Notes: generated from the sequence alone by a model not told the origin. A stretch of 64,000 nucleotides of DNA from Streptomyces flavochromogenes (GCF_000717595.1 NZ_JNZO01000001.1:62001-126000), one strand, 5' to 3'. Numbered from the stretch's first letter, positions 45,630 through 54,864 are shown. A program made the numbers and translations.

Positions 45630-47291
45630 TCAGGGCCCGTCGGTGTCCTGGGTGCCGGGGCCGATCCTCAGCTCGAAGTCGCCGTCGTACTGCTCGTGGC
45701 CGGCGATCACGGCGAGTTCGACGACCTCCACACCCACCTCGCCCCGGACGATCAGCGGGTCCTTGCGGAGGTCCCGCATCAGGGCCACGCACATGCCGAT
45801 CATCACCAGGACGAACGGTGCCGCCACCAGGATCGTGAGGTTCTGGAGGCCCGCGAGGGCGTCGCCCTGGCCGTCACCGATGAGGAGCATGATCGCGGCG
45901 ACCGCGCCGGTCACGACGCCCCAGAACACCACCACGGGGCGGGTGGGGTCGAAGGCGCCGCGCTGGGAGAGCGTGCCCATGACGATCGAGGCGGCGTCCG
46001 CGCCCGACACGAAGAAGATACCGACGAGGACCATCACGAGCAGGCTCATCGTGCCGGTGATCGGGAACTCCTGCAGCACACCGAAGAGTTGCCCCTCAGG
46101 GGTCGTCTCGCCCGCCAGATCGCCCTGTTCGCTGAGCTTCATCGCCGTACCGCCGAAGATGGCGAACCACACCAGGCTGACGGTGCTGGGCACCAGGATG
46201 ACCCCGCCGACGAACTGGCGGATCGTGCGGCCCCGGCTGATCCGGGCGATGAACATGCCGACGAACGGCGTCCAGGAGATCCACCAGGCCCAGTAGAAGA
46301 CGGTCCAGCTGCCCAGCCAGTCATGGATCTCCGCGCCGCTGGTCGCCTCCGTGCGGCCGGCGAGCTGCGGCAGGTCGTCGATGTAGGCGGCGATCGACGT
46401 GGGCAGCAGGTCGAGCACGATGATGGTGGGGCCCGCGATGAACACGAACAGGGCGAGGACCCCGGCGAGCACCATGTTGATGTTGGAGAGCCACTGGATG
46501 CCCTTCTCCACACCGGACACGGCCGAGAAGACGAACGCCACGGTCAGTACGGCGATGATGGCGACGAGCAGCCCTGTGCCGGTCTTCTCCATCCAGCCCA
46601 GCTCCTCGAAGCCGCTGCCGATCTGGAGCGCGCCCAGACCGAGCGAGGCCGCGGAGCCGAACAGCGTGGCGAAGATGGCCAGGATGTCGATGACCCGCCC
46701 GGGCCAGCCGTACGCCGCCTTCTCGCCCATCAGCGGGACGAACACGGCGCTGATGGTCTGGCGCCGCCGCCGCCGGAACGTGGAGTACGCGATGGCGAGG
46801 CCGACGACCGCGTAGATCGCCCACGGATGCAGCGTCCAGTGGAAGAGCGTGGTGGCCATGGAGGTCTGCATGCGTTCGGCCGAGTCCGCGGGATGGGTAC
46901 CGGGCGGCGGAGTGCCGTAGTGGGCGAGGGGCTCGCTCACCCCGTAGAACATCAGGCCGATCCCCATGCCGGCACTGAACATCATGGCGATCCATGACAC
47001 CGTCCGGAACTCCGGGCCCTCGCTCTCCTGGCCGAGCGTGATCCGGCCGTAGCGGCTGATGGCCAGCCAGAGCGCGAAGACGACGAAGCCGGACGCGGCC
47101 AGCATGAACGCCCAGCCGCCGTTGCGGATGAGCCCGTCGAGGAGGTCGCTCGACACGCTCTCCAGGCTGTCCGTGGCCGTGGCGCCCCAGACGACGAACG
47201 CCACCGTGAGGACGGCGGTGACACCGAACACGATCCGGTCGGTACGGGCGCGATGGTGGTGGTCGGGGCGGCCCGGGAGGTCCGCCGTCAC
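45630..47291 (-). CDS. BCCT-family betaine/choline/carnitine transporter
   Basis: Sodium- or proton-coupled uptake of trimethylammonium compounds such as glycine betaine, for osmoprotection or catabolism. Twelve membrane helices with family signatures: MMFSAGMGIGLMFYGVSEPL, TLFHWTLHPWAIYAVVGLAI and the Trp-rich WWISWTPFVGMFIARISRGR. GTG 47291 is chosen because GGGAAGGG precedes it; the frame is open to 47372 but the extra 27 residues are polar and poorly served by a ribosome site. No large C-terminal osmosensing domain is seen beyond ELRIGPGTQDTDGP. It is divergent from the GntR gene. Confidence 0.92.
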   Translation of the reverse strand: MTADLPGRPDHHHRARTDRIVFGVTAVLTVAFVVWGATATDSLESVSSDLLDGLIRNGGWAFMLAASGFVVFALWLAISRYGRITLGQESEGPEFRTVSWIAMMFSAGMGIGLMFYGVSEPLAHYGTPPPGTHPADSAERMQTSMATTLFHWTLHPWAIYAVVGLAIAYSTFRRRRRQTISAVFVPLMGEKAAYGWPGRVIDILAIFATLFGSAASLGLGALQIGSGFEELGWMEKTGTGLLVAIIAVLTVAFVFSAVSGVEKGIQWLSNINMVLAGVLALFVFIAGPTIIVLDLLPTSIAAYIDDLPQLAGRTEATSGAEIHDWLGSWTVFYWAWWISWTPFVGMFIARISRGRTIRQFVGGVILVPSTVSLVWFAIFGGTAMKLSEQGDLAGETTPEGQLFGVLQEFPITGTMSLLVMVLVGIFFVSGADAASIVMGTLSQRGAFDPTRPVVVFWGVVTGAVAAIMLLIGDGQGDALAGLQNLTILVAAPFVLVMIGMCVALMRDLRKDPLIVRGEVGVEVVELAVIAGHEQYDGDFELRIGPGTQDTDGP

Positions 47292-47570
47292 CGGCAGCCC
47301 TTCCCGCCCGCCCCGTTCGGCGCCTGTTCGGCGACCGTCCGGCCCCTGATCTTCCTGCGACACAGATGGCACCTTTCACGCGCAAAGCGGTATTCCATCA
47401 CAAAACTGACGAAGTCTCTGTAAGGCAGTACCACAGTCGGGGCCGAACCGCGCGGACCAACAGACCCCGGCGGCTTGACCGGTGGCCGTCCGCGGGCCGA
47501 CGTATCCTCGCCCCGGGCACCCCGAACGGGGGACGGACAGCAGCGCGGAGCAGGGAAGAGGTCGGGGCGA

Positions 47571-48317
47571 GTGGCGGACGGACGACGGACCGGGTCGGCG
47601 GCCACGGACGACGGGACCGCGAGCGCGAGCCCCGAACCGGGAACGGGCTCGGCCCCCTCCGCCACTGCGGCCCCCTCGTCGATCCCGCTGAGCACGCGTG
47701 CGCGTGAAGCGGTCCTTCAGCGCATCGTGGACCGGCGGTACGCCCAGGGCTCCCGCCTCGTCGAGCGCGAGGTCGCGGAGGAGCTCGGCATGTCGCGCGT
47801 GCCGGTGCGCGAGGCGCTGCGCGCCCTGGTATCCGAGGGCCTCCTGGAGCTGCTCCCGCACAGCGGCGTACGCGTCCGACGCCTGGAGCGCGCCGACGTG
47901 GAGCATCTGTACGAGGTGTGGGAGCCGCTCACGATCCAGGCGGCACGGCTGGCCGCGCGGGCGGGCGCGGCCGGCGACACCGAGGGGCTCGCCACCCTCG
48001 AAGCGGCCCTGCACCAGGCCGAGTCGGCGGCCGCCGCGGACGAGGCGACACGCGAGGTGGCCGCCCACACGGCGTTCCACGAGAGCATGGTGGCCATGTC
48101 GGGCAACCCGCTGCTGGCCCGCACGATGGAGCAGTTGAGCTGGCAGCTGCGGCTCGTGTTCGGTCTGCGCGAGGAGCCCGCGCACATGCGGGCCCAGCAC
48201 GCCGAGATGTACCGGCACATCGCCGCGGGGGACGCGGAGGCGGCCGCGGCGAGCACGCTGCTGCACGTGCGGGACAGCAGGGCGGTGGCACTGCGGTCCC
48301 TCTTCGGCGAGGCCTGA
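47571..48317 (+). CDS. GntR-family regulator (FadR/FCD subgroup)
   Basis: 248 residues if started at GTG 47571. After a disordered Ser/Ala/Pro-rich N-terminal ~40 residues, the winged helix is SRVPVREALRALVSEGLLEL, with EVAEELG before it. The C-terminal all-helical FCD ligand domain follows (LYEVWEPLTIQAARLAARAG, HTAFHESMVAMSGNPLLART, AEMYRHIAAGDAEAAAASTL). Such regulators respond to organic acids or amino-acid-like ligands. Paired GTATAC-centred sites ahead of the downstream amidohydrolases suggest it controls them. Confidence 0.9.
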   Translation: MADGRRTGSAATDDGTASASPEPGTGSAPSATAAPSSIPLSTRAREAVLQRIVDRRYAQGSRLVEREVAEELGMSRVPVREALRALVSEGLLELLPHSGVRVRRLERADVEHLYEVWEPLTIQAARLAARAGAAGDTEGLATLEAALHQAESAAAADEATREVAAHTAFHESMVAMSGNPLLARTMEQLSWQLRLVFGLREEPAHMRAQHAEMYRHIAAGDAEAAAASTLLHVRDSRAVALRSLFGEA

Positions 48318-48371
48318 GGGCGAGGGCGAGGGCGAGGGCGAGGGCGAGGGCGGGGGCGGGGGCGAGGGCGG
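48316..48371. repeat. (GAGGGC)n hexanucleotide tract after the GntR gene
   Basis: About nine near-perfect GAGGGC units starting in the gntR stop codon and running into the amidohydrolase promoter region. Two units are GGGGGC variants. Length polymorphism by slippage is likely. Confidence 0.85.
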
Positions 48372-48388
48372 CCGAGCGCCGTACACCA

Positions 48389-48401
48389 TTCGTATACCAA
48401 G
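48389..48401. promoter_or_regulatory. Candidate GntR operator, site 1
   Basis: TTCGTATACCAAG, whose reverse complement CTTGGTATACGAA matches site 2 at 48514 at 12 of 13 positions. It is centred on the palindrome GTATAC. Confidence 0.6.
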
Positions 48402-48513
48402 TCGCCCGATCGCGCACCCTCCATGCGTCGAGATAGGGATGAACCCGGCCAAAAACGCCCCGGAATGGGTGTTTCCGATTCCCTGGATCACCACCCTTGT
48501 CCGTCGACTCCTG

Positions 48514-48526
48514 CTTGGTATACAAA
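48514..48526. promoter_or_regulatory. Candidate GntR operator, site 2
   Basis: CTTGGTATACAAA, inverted relative to site 1 and 38 bases before the amidohydrolase start. The two sites frame the promoter region, a typical arrangement for repression by a dimeric GntR protein. Confidence 0.6.
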
Positions 48527-48563
48527 ACGGGGAAGCCCTCGGCCCACTCCCCAAGGAGCACCC

Positions 48564-49862
48564 ATGTGCGTCGAAGCCACCCCGCCGCCCTCCAGCAAGC
48601 TGACCCGCCGCGGCGTCCTCGCCGGAGCGGCCGCCCTCGCCGGGACCGTGGCCGCGGCGGGACAGGCGACCGCCGCCGGCACCGGCGGCGGAGCCGCTTC
48701 CGGTCGCCGCGCCCCCGCCACCACCGCGCGCGTGGGACACCTCGTGATCCAGGGCGGCACTCTTCTGGACCCGGCCACCGGCGAGGTCACCGAGGACGCC
48801 CTCGTCGTCATCGAGGACGGCACCGTCCGGGCCGCCGGCCGCCGGGGCGGCGTCACCGTGCCGCAGGGCGTCGAGGTGCTCGACGCACACGGCCGCTGGA
48901 TCCTGCCGGGCCTGGTCGACGCGCACATCCACCTCAGCACCGCCGCCGAGGCACGCGACGCCGTCCGCAAGGGCGCGACGAGCGCACGCAGCGGATCGAC
49001 CTCCTTCTACCAGGACATCGCCGTCCGCGAACTCGCCCGGCACAGCCCCTCGCTCGCCCCGCGACTGCAGGCCGCCGGTGTGTTCGTCACCCCGACCCTG
49101 GGCGACACCGTGCTCGCCGACCCCGATCTGACCCCGCTCGCCCGCCTCAAGGACGGAGTGCGCTCGGCGGAGGCACTGCGGCGTGTGGTGGAGGTGAACC
49201 TCGCCCGCGGCGCGGATGTGATCAAGACCCGGGTCAACGAGCGCGCCGGGCTCCCGGAGCAGGACCCGCTGGCCCAGGTCTACTCGCGCGAGCAGCTCGC
49301 CGAGATCGTGTCGGCGGCCCGTCGGCGCGGCAAGGGCGTCCTCTGCCACAGCTACAGCGAGCAGGGCTGCCACGACGCCGTCATGGCGGGCATCCGCTCC
49401 CTGGAGCACGGTGCGTTCGTCGGTGAGCGCACACTGCGCGAAATGCGGCGCCGCGGAACGTACTTCACGCCCACCCTCACCGCGATCGCCGGACTGGCGG
49501 AGTCCTCGGACCCGATCCTCGCCGAGCGCGGACGCACGTACCTCCCGATCCTGAAGCGCGCGGTCCTCGCCGCGCACGAAATCGGGGTCCCGCTGGCCGC
49601 GGGCACCGACTCGTCGGGCGGGGTGGTGGACCCGATCGGCGGTGAGGTCGAACTGATGCGCTCCGCGGGCCTGTCACCCCTGGACGCGATCCGCACGGCG
49701 ACCACGGGCGCGGCCCGTCTCCTGGGCCTCACCCGCACGGTCGGCCGCCTGTCCCACGGCTACGCGGGCGACGCCCTCCTGCTGTCGGGCGACCCGCTGG
49801 CGGACCTGTCCGTGCTGAAGCGCCCGGCAGGGGTGGTACGGGCGGGAGTCGTGGCGGCCTGA
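48564..49862 (+). CDS. Tat-exported amidohydrolase
   Basis: 432-residue metal-dependent hydrolase. A Tat signal (KLTRRGVLAGAAALAGTVAA) precedes an imidazolonepropionase/prolidase-like amidohydrolase domain: N-terminal beta segment HLVIQGGTLLDPATGEV, metal-binding HIH in LPGLVDAHIHLS, a carbamylated-Lys-type region (ADVIKTRVNE), later His residues (LCHSYSEQGC; SLEHGAFVGE) and the final Asp in PLAAGTDSSGG. AAGGAG precedes ATG 48564. It is the first gene of a two-gene unit under the presumed GntR sites. The substrate (cyclic amide or dipeptide-like compound) is unknown. Confidence 0.9.
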   Translation: MCVEATPPPSSKLTRRGVLAGAAALAGTVAAAGQATAAGTGGGAASGRRAPATTARVGHLVIQGGTLLDPATGEVTEDALVVIEDGTVRAAGRRGGVTVPQGVEVLDAHGRWILPGLVDAHIHLSTAAEARDAVRKGATSARSGSTSFYQDIAVRELARHSPSLAPRLQAAGVFVTPTLGDTVLADPDLTPLARLKDGVRSAEALRRVVEVNLARGADVIKTRVNERAGLPEQDPLAQVYSREQLAEIVSAARRRGKGVLCHSYSEQGCHDAVMAGIRSLEHGAFVGERTLREMRRRGTYFTPTLTAIAGLAESSDPILAERGRTYLPILKRAVLAAHEIGVPLAAGTDSSGGVVDPIGGEVELMRSAGLSPLDAIRTATTGAARLLGLTRTVGRLSHGYAGDALLLSGDPLADLSVLKRPAGVVRAGVVAA

Positions 49863-49993
49863 GACGCCCCGACCCTGCGGATCCCCCGCCTCCCGCTCAA
49901 CCGGCATCGCCGCTCATCGGACACGCGGCGCGATCCGTGCCGCCTGCCCTCACCACGACAACCTCGCCGCCCCGCCCCCGACAAGGAGTCCCC

Positions 49994-51367
49994 ATGCAGT
50001 CGCCCTCGTCCTCGAACTCGTCCTCTCCCGCCTCCCCCGGCGCGCTGTCCCGTCGCACGATGCTGGCGGGAGCCGCGGCGCTGGCCGGCGCCACGGCCAC
50101 CGCTGCGGCCACGGCCGGGCCCGCGACGGCAGCGGCCCCGGTCTCCGTCGAAACGCCGGATTCCCGCGCCGCCTCGGGGCGCAAGGCGAGGACGGTCGTC
50201 TTCCGCGATGTCCGCCCGTTCGGTGCGGCGAAGGCCAGGGACCTCGTGGTCGTCGACGGCCGCGTTTCGGACCGTCCGGCGCCGCACGGCGCGAAGGTCG
50301 TCGAGGGAGGCGGCCGGATCGCGCTGCCGTCGCTGGTGGACGCGCACATCCACCCCGACAAGACGACCTGGGGCGGCTCGTGGGTGTCGCGGCGGCCGGC
50401 GAGCGCGATCGCCGACTACGTGGCTCAGGACGTGGAACTGTTCCGCAGCCAGCGGCGCCCGGTGGTCGAGCGGGCGTACGGGCTGATGTCGCACGCCGTG
50501 TCCCGGGGCACGCGCGGCATGCGCGCCCACGCGGACGTGGCGCCGGCCTACGGCCTGGCGGGGGTGGAGGGCGTGGCGGAGGCGCGTGAGCGGTTGCGTC
50601 ACGCCCTCGACGTCCAGATCGTGGCCTTCCCGCAGCACGGGGTGATCCGGACGCCGGGGACGGCCGCGCTCCTGGAGAAGGCGGCGCGCGAGGGTCTCAT
50701 CGACATGATCGGCGGCATCGACCCGATCGGCTTCGACAACGCCCTCGACGAGCAGCTGGATGTCGTGTTCGCCATGGCGGACCGCCATGGCGTGGGCGTG
50801 GACATCCACCTGCACGATCGCGGGGAGAAGGGCATGAAGGCGATGCGCGGCATCGTGGACCGCACGCGGGCGCTTTCCCTCGCAGGGAAGGTGACGGTAA
50901 GTCACGTGTTCTGCCTTCCGGGCCTGACGGACCGTGAACTCGGTTCCATCGCTGCCGACTTGGGCGACCAGGACATCGCCCTGACCACGGTCGCGCCGTC
51001 CGATTCGCTGGTCCTGCCGATCGCGCGCCTGCGGGAGCACGGGGTGCGGGTCGGGCTCGGGTCGGACGGTGTGCGTGACTCGTGGAGCCCGTTCGGGAAC
51101 GCCGACATGATGCACCGGGCGCACATCCTCGGCTGGGTGACGGATGTACGTCTGGACGACGAGTTGAGGGACTGTTACGACGTCGCGGCGCACGGGGGCG
51201 CGGACGTGATGGGCCTGACGCACGCGGACTTCGCGGCCGGCGCCCCGGCCGACTTCGTTCTGGTCCGCGGCGAGTGCCTGCCGCAGGTCGTCGTGGACAT
51301 GCCTCGCCGCGACATGGTGGTGCACGGCGGTGTCGTGGTGGCCCGGGACGGCGAGTTCCTGGCCTGA
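49994..51367 (+). CDS. Tat-exported amidohydrolase of the cytosine deaminase type
   Basis: 457 residues. Tat signal: LSRRTMLAGAAALAGATATA. The domain resembles cytosine deaminase and relatives: metal ligands in SLVDAHIHPDKTTWGG, AHADVAPAYG, QIVAFPQHGVIRTPG, DIHLHDRGEKGMKAM, VTVSHVFCLPGLTD and the Asp in VGLGSDGVRDSWSPFGNADM. AAGGAG precedes ATG 49994. It lies 131 bases after the first amidohydrolase and ends with a strong hairpin. Export of a cytosine-deaminase-like enzyme suggests an extracellular heterocyclic substrate; not determined. Confidence 0.9.
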   Translation: MQSPSSSNSSSPASPGALSRRTMLAGAAALAGATATAAATAGPATAAAPVSVETPDSRAASGRKARTVVFRDVRPFGAAKARDLVVVDGRVSDRPAPHGAKVVEGGGRIALPSLVDAHIHPDKTTWGGSWVSRRPASAIADYVAQDVELFRSQRRPVVERAYGLMSHAVSRGTRGMRAHADVAPAYGLAGVEGVAEARERLRHALDVQIVAFPQHGVIRTPGTAALLEKAAREGLIDMIGGIDPIGFDNALDEQLDVVFAMADRHGVGVDIHLHDRGEKGMKAMRGIVDRTRALSLAGKVTVSHVFCLPGLTDRELGSIAADLGDQDIALTTVAPSDSLVLPIARLREHGVRVGLGSDGVRDSWSPFGNADMMHRAHILGWVTDVRLDDELRDCYDVAAHGGADVMGLTHADFAAGAPADFVLVRGECLPQVVVDMPRRDMVVHGGVVVARDGEFLA

Positions 51368-51387
51368 TCGGCGAGACACCCCCCGAG

Positions 51388-51422
51388 GGCCGGCCGGGCA
51401 CCACACAGGTGCCCGGCCGGCC
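51388..51422. terminator. Terminator after the amidohydrolase pair
   Basis: A 15-bp perfect stem (GGCCGGCCGGGCACC with GGTGCCCGGCCGGCC) and 5-nt loop, 20 bases after the stop codon and ahead of the convergent VOC gene. Confidence 0.9.
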
Positions 51423-51453
51423 GCACTCGGCTTGACCGAGCGGCCGACCCCTC

Positions 51454-51828
51454 CTACAGGTACGGCCGGGTGATCAGTTCGAACGCGTGGCCGCCCGGGT
51501 CCTTGAAGTAGACCCCGCGGCCGCCGTGCTCGTCGTTCGTCTCGCCGGGACGCTTCATCTGGGGGTCGGCCCAGTGCTCGACGCCCTGGTCGCGGAGTCG
51601 CCGGTACGCCCGCTCGAAGAGCTCGTCGTCGACGAGGAAGGCGTAGTGCTGCATCTGGATGTCCACCGGGGGTTCGGCGAACTGGATGAGCACGCCGTCG
51701 GCCAGCTGAACGTTGACGAAGGGACCCCAGGACGGCGCTTCGGGGAGTTCCAGCAACTCCCGGAAGAACCGCGCCGACTCGTGGCGGTCCTTGGCGGCGA
51801 TGATGGTGTGGTTGAACGTGACTGCCAT
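51454..51828 (-). CDS. VOC-family (glyoxalase/bleomycin-resistance fold) protein
   Basis: 124 residues forming one VOC unit pair: FNHTIIAAKDRHESARFFRE, then MQHYAFLVDDELFERAYRRL and RGVYFKDPGGHAFELITRPY. Metal ligand candidates are the His in NHTII, the His in MQHYAF and the Glu in AFELI. Family members act on glutathione- or mycothiol-type adducts, dioxygenate rings or bind drugs; which applies is unclear. ATG 51828 with GAGGT upstream is preferred to the longer frame from 51927. Confidence 0.88.
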   Translation of the reverse strand: MAVTFNHTIIAAKDRHESARFFRELLELPEAPSWGPFVNVQLADGVLIQFAEPPVDIQMQHYAFLVDDELFERAYRRLRDQGVEHWADPQMKRPGETNDEHGGRGVYFKDPGGHAFELITRPYL

Positions 51829-52164
51829 GTGGATGACCTCGCTGTTGATTCGACACGAAAAGGACTCATCGCAGTGCCGGAGCACTGGGGGTCCGCGTGC
51901 CGAACCGTGGGGGTGCTTTCGACGCACCCACGGAGCGATCAGTCGTCCACCGGATGGCCCGTCTGTGTATGGCGTCGAATCGCCGGTCCGGTGTTCACGT
52001 CGAAGGACGCTACTTGATCAATCCCGCACTGACAAGCGGATAGAACGTCCCGGTACCGACCCTTCCGTCGGACCACGACGGGCCGCGCCGGCGCGTCGTG
52101 GCGGGCGGGGAGGTCGTGCGCGGAGCCTTGCCACTGCCCTGGGCTCACCCTATTCTCCCGGCGG

Positions 52165-52176
52165 GAAAGCGCTTTC
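52165..52176. promoter_or_regulatory. LacI-type palindrome upstream of pectate lyase
   Basis: GAAAGCGCTTTC is a perfect 12-bp palindrome with central CpG-type symmetry, as in catabolite or pectin repressors of the LacI family. It lies 163 bases before the lyase start codon. No LacI gene is next to it. Confidence 0.6.
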
Positions 52177-52245
52177 TTTCTATCCTGAGCGCCTCTCCGA
52201 GGCCTGCCCGTGGGGGGTGTCCTCGGACCGAACGATGTTCCGCGA

Positions 52246-52294
52246 GCACGGCAGGGCACGGCACGGCACCGCACGGCACGGCACGGCACGGCAT
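52246..52294. repeat. GCACG pentanucleotide repeat in the pectate lyase leader
   Basis: About nine units of the 5-bp period (GCACG, with two variants) end 45 bases before the lyase start, probably within the transcribed leader. Because the period is not a multiple of three it is unlikely to be coding. Confidence 0.8.
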
Positions 52295-52338
52295 TCAGGA
52301 ACCATCCCCAGCGTTCGAAGACGAGAAGGACGGCGAAC

Positions 52339-53904
52339 ATGAGACGACCAGTCGCACTTCGGCTCCACGCGGCACTGGCCACCCTGGCCCTCGCGGCCGC
52401 GACCGGTGTGGTGTTGGCGATACCTCAGGCATCGGCGGCGACCGGTGGCGCCACCGGTTACGCGAGCCAGAACGGCGGGACCACCGGCGGTGCCGGTGGA
52501 CAGACCGTACGGGCCACCACGGGGACCGCGATCCACGCGGCCCTGTGCGCACGGGCCAGCAGCAGCACCCCGATCACCATCGAGGTCGAGGGGACGATCA
52601 ACCACGCCAACACCACCAAGGTGTCGGGCAGCAGTTGCAACACCGCCGCCGGCGTGATCGAGCTCAAGCAGATCAGCAACGTCACCCTCGTCGGGGTCGG
52701 ATCCGGCGCCGTCTTCGATCAACTCGGCATCCACATACGCGAGTCCAGCAACATCATCATCCAGAACGTGACCGTCCGGAACGTCAAGAAGTCAGGCTCG
52801 CCCCTCTCCAACGGCGGCGACGCCATCGGCATGGAGAGCGACGTCCGCAACGTCTGGGTCGACCACACCACCCTGGAGGCGTCGGGCGGCGAGGCGGAGG
52901 GCTACGACGGGCTCTTCGACATGAAGGACAACACCCAGTACGTCACGCTGTCCTACAGCATCCTGCGCAACTCCGGCCGCGGCGGCCTCGTCGGCTCCAG
53001 CGAGACCGAGCTGTCGAACAGCTTCATCACGTACCACCACAACCTGTACGAGAACATCGACTCCCGCGCCCCCCTGCTGCGCGGCGGCACCGCCCACATG
53101 TACAACAACCACTACCTGCGGATCAACGAGTCAGGCATCAACTCCCGCGCCGGCGCCCATGCCAGGGTCGACAACAACTACTTCGAGGACTCCAAGGACG
53201 TCCTGGGCACCTTCTACACCGACGCGGCCGGGTACTGGCAGGTCGGCGGCAACATCTTCGACAACGTGACGTGGTCCGCGCGCAGCACCGAGAACAACCC
53301 GGCGGGCCCGAACCCTCAGTCCAACACCACCGTCACGATCCCGTACGCCCACACCCTCGACTCCGCCGCCTGCGTACCGGACGTCGTCGGCCGAACGGCC
53401 GGTGCCGGCAAGGGACTTCTCGTGTCGAACGGCAGCTGCTCGCCGCAGAGTCCGAGCCCCTCGCCCACTCCGACGGCGACCTCCACGTCGCCCACCCCGG
53501 CGCCCACCACCCCCACTCCCGGACCGACCGCGCCCAGTGGGACCAACCTCAGCATCGGGGCCGGCGCCGACGGTTCCAGCAAGGCCGACGGTACGAGCTA
53601 CGGCAACGTCCGTGACGGCGACCTCGGCACCTACTGGTCGCCCGCCGGCTCCACCGGCTCGGTGTCCGTCAAGTGGGGCTCCGCCACCACCGTGTCCGCG
53701 ATCACCATCCGCGAGGCGGCCGGTTCGGCCGGTTCCATCGGGTCCTGGCGCGTCCTCAACGGTGACACCGGAGCCGTCCTCGCCTCCGGCAGCGGGGCCG
53801 GGGCCATCGCCGTCCCCCGCACCGCGCTCAAGAAGATCACCTTCGAGATCGTCGGCTCGACCGGCACCCCCCGCGTCGCCGAGTTCGAGACCTACGCCGG
53901 GTAG
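52339..53904 (+). CDS. Secreted pectate lyase (PL1) with C-terminal discoidin-like module
   Basis: 521 residues. The signal peptide ends near PQASAATGG. The PL1 beta-helix (about residues 35-360) shows the repeated coil pattern (IELKQISNVTLVGVG, IHIRESSNIIIQNVTVRNVK), the Ca/substrate region NVWVDHTTLEA then YDGLFDMK, and YHHNLYENIDSRAPLLRGGT with the catalytic Arg. A Pro/Thr/Ser linker (PSPSPTPTATSTSPTPAPT) leads to a C-terminal beta-sandwich (GDLGTYWSPAGSTGSVSVKW, FEIVGSTGTPRVAEFETYAG) resembling F5/8-type carbohydrate-binding domains. AAGGA precedes ATG 52339. Confidence 0.93.
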   Translation: MRRPVALRLHAALATLALAAATGVVLAIPQASAATGGATGYASQNGGTTGGAGGQTVRATTGTAIHAALCARASSSTPITIEVEGTINHANTTKVSGSSCNTAAGVIELKQISNVTLVGVGSGAVFDQLGIHIRESSNIIIQNVTVRNVKKSGSPLSNGGDAIGMESDVRNVWVDHTTLEASGGEAEGYDGLFDMKDNTQYVTLSYSILRNSGRGGLVGSSETELSNSFITYHHNLYENIDSRAPLLRGGTAHMYNNHYLRINESGINSRAGAHARVDNNYFEDSKDVLGTFYTDAAGYWQVGGNIFDNVTWSARSTENNPAGPNPQSNTTVTIPYAHTLDSAACVPDVVGRTAGAGKGLLVSNGSCSPQSPSPSPTPTATSTSPTPAPTTPTPGPTAPSGTNLSIGAGADGSSKADGTSYGNVRDGDLGTYWSPAGSTGSVSVKWGSATTVSAITIREAAGSAGSIGSWRVLNGDTGAVLASGSGAGAIAVPRTALKKITFEIVGSTGTPRVAEFETYAG

Positions 53905-54037
53905 GCAGCGGGGAGGGGTGACGGCCCGGTGCGCCGACCTCGTCGTCGTCGGTACCGGTAGCGGTACCGGTCCGGGTTCGGGGTGAGCACAGCCCCGGAC
54001 CCGGACCGGCCGGGCGCCGCCGGCGCGTGGCGCCCGA

Positions 54038-54727
54038 TCAGCTCACGAACTCCCGGTCCCCGTAGTGCAGTCGAGCCTCGTTCCAGTCGGCGCCGAGCGA
54101 GACCGCGAACGTGCGCGCGAGGTCCAGATCGGCGACCTCGGCGACCAGGACGAGCCGCCCGTCGAGGGTGACCGAGCCGCCGCCGAGCTTCTCGCGGGCC
54201 CCGGGGTCCGCGACGAGCGCCTCGCTCAGCCGGCTCGCGCCGACTCCGGGCACCTCGATCTCGACCGCGTCGGTCTCCGGCGACGTCCTGGGCAGGCACC
54301 GGAAGGTGAGCACGGCCTCCTGGTCGTACTCCTCGGCGATGACGCCCGCGAGGTGGTGGAGCCCGTCCCGGCCGATCCTGTTCACGTCGAACTCGCGGGA
54401 CCGCTCGTACGCGGCCCGCTGCCCGGCCTCGGACCAGAAGACGCCGTCCAGGAGTGTCGAGGCCGCCCGGCGGGCACCGTGGGCGCGGATGATCGCGCGC
54501 ACCTCGTGGTCGAAGCGGGTCAGGCGCGTCCGGAGCCTGGGGTCGTCCGGGTCCGTGACGACCGCGGTGTTGTCGGTCGCGAAGATCTCCGCCGCCGGAC
54601 AGTCCTGGCCCATGGTGCTCGCGTGGGTGTGCTGCGCACCCGTGATCCCGAGGAGGAGGGCGAGGGCGGCGATGCCGGTGACCGGGACGCGGAGTAGGCG
54701 CCTCGTACGGCGGGTGACGTCATTCAT
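54038..54727 (-). CDS. Exported hypothetical protein
   Basis: 229 residues with an N-terminal export signal (RRTRRLLRVPVTGIAALALL, LGITGAQHTHA). The mature part contains EIFATDNTAVVTDPDDPRLR, DGVFWSEAGQRAAYERSREF and VEIEVPGVGASRLSEALVAD. I recognise similar secreted Streptomyces proteins but no functional family. ATG 54727 is chosen at the signal peptide. It is divergent from the small membrane protein at 54865. Confidence 0.8.
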   Translation of the reverse strand: MNDVTRRTRRLLRVPVTGIAALALLLGITGAQHTHASTMGQDCPAAEIFATDNTAVVTDPDDPRLRTRLTRFDHEVRAIIRAHGARRAASTLLDGVFWSEAGQRAAYERSREFDVNRIGRDGLHHLAGVIAEEYDQEAVLTFRCLPRTSPETDAVEIEVPGVGASRLSEALVADPGAREKLGGGSVTLDGRLVLVAEVADLDLARTFAVSLGADWNEARLHYGDREFVS

Positions 54728-54864
54728 GGTGTGACCAACGAGTCGGGCAGGTGACCGTCGCGCCACCCCCGGTCGAGATGAGTACGCGTGCTCATTCCCT
54801 GCGCTCGCCGCCGCTCCTACCGTGTTGTCACGGCACACGACGACGCGCGGCGGAACGAGGAGAC

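Larger units (their letters stand above)
51829..52338. other. Divergent intergenic region, 510 bp
   Basis: Contains the pectate-lyase promoter area with the operator at 52165 and the GCACG repeat at 52246. The first 300 bases next to the VOC gene show nothing I can assign. Confidence 0.5.
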
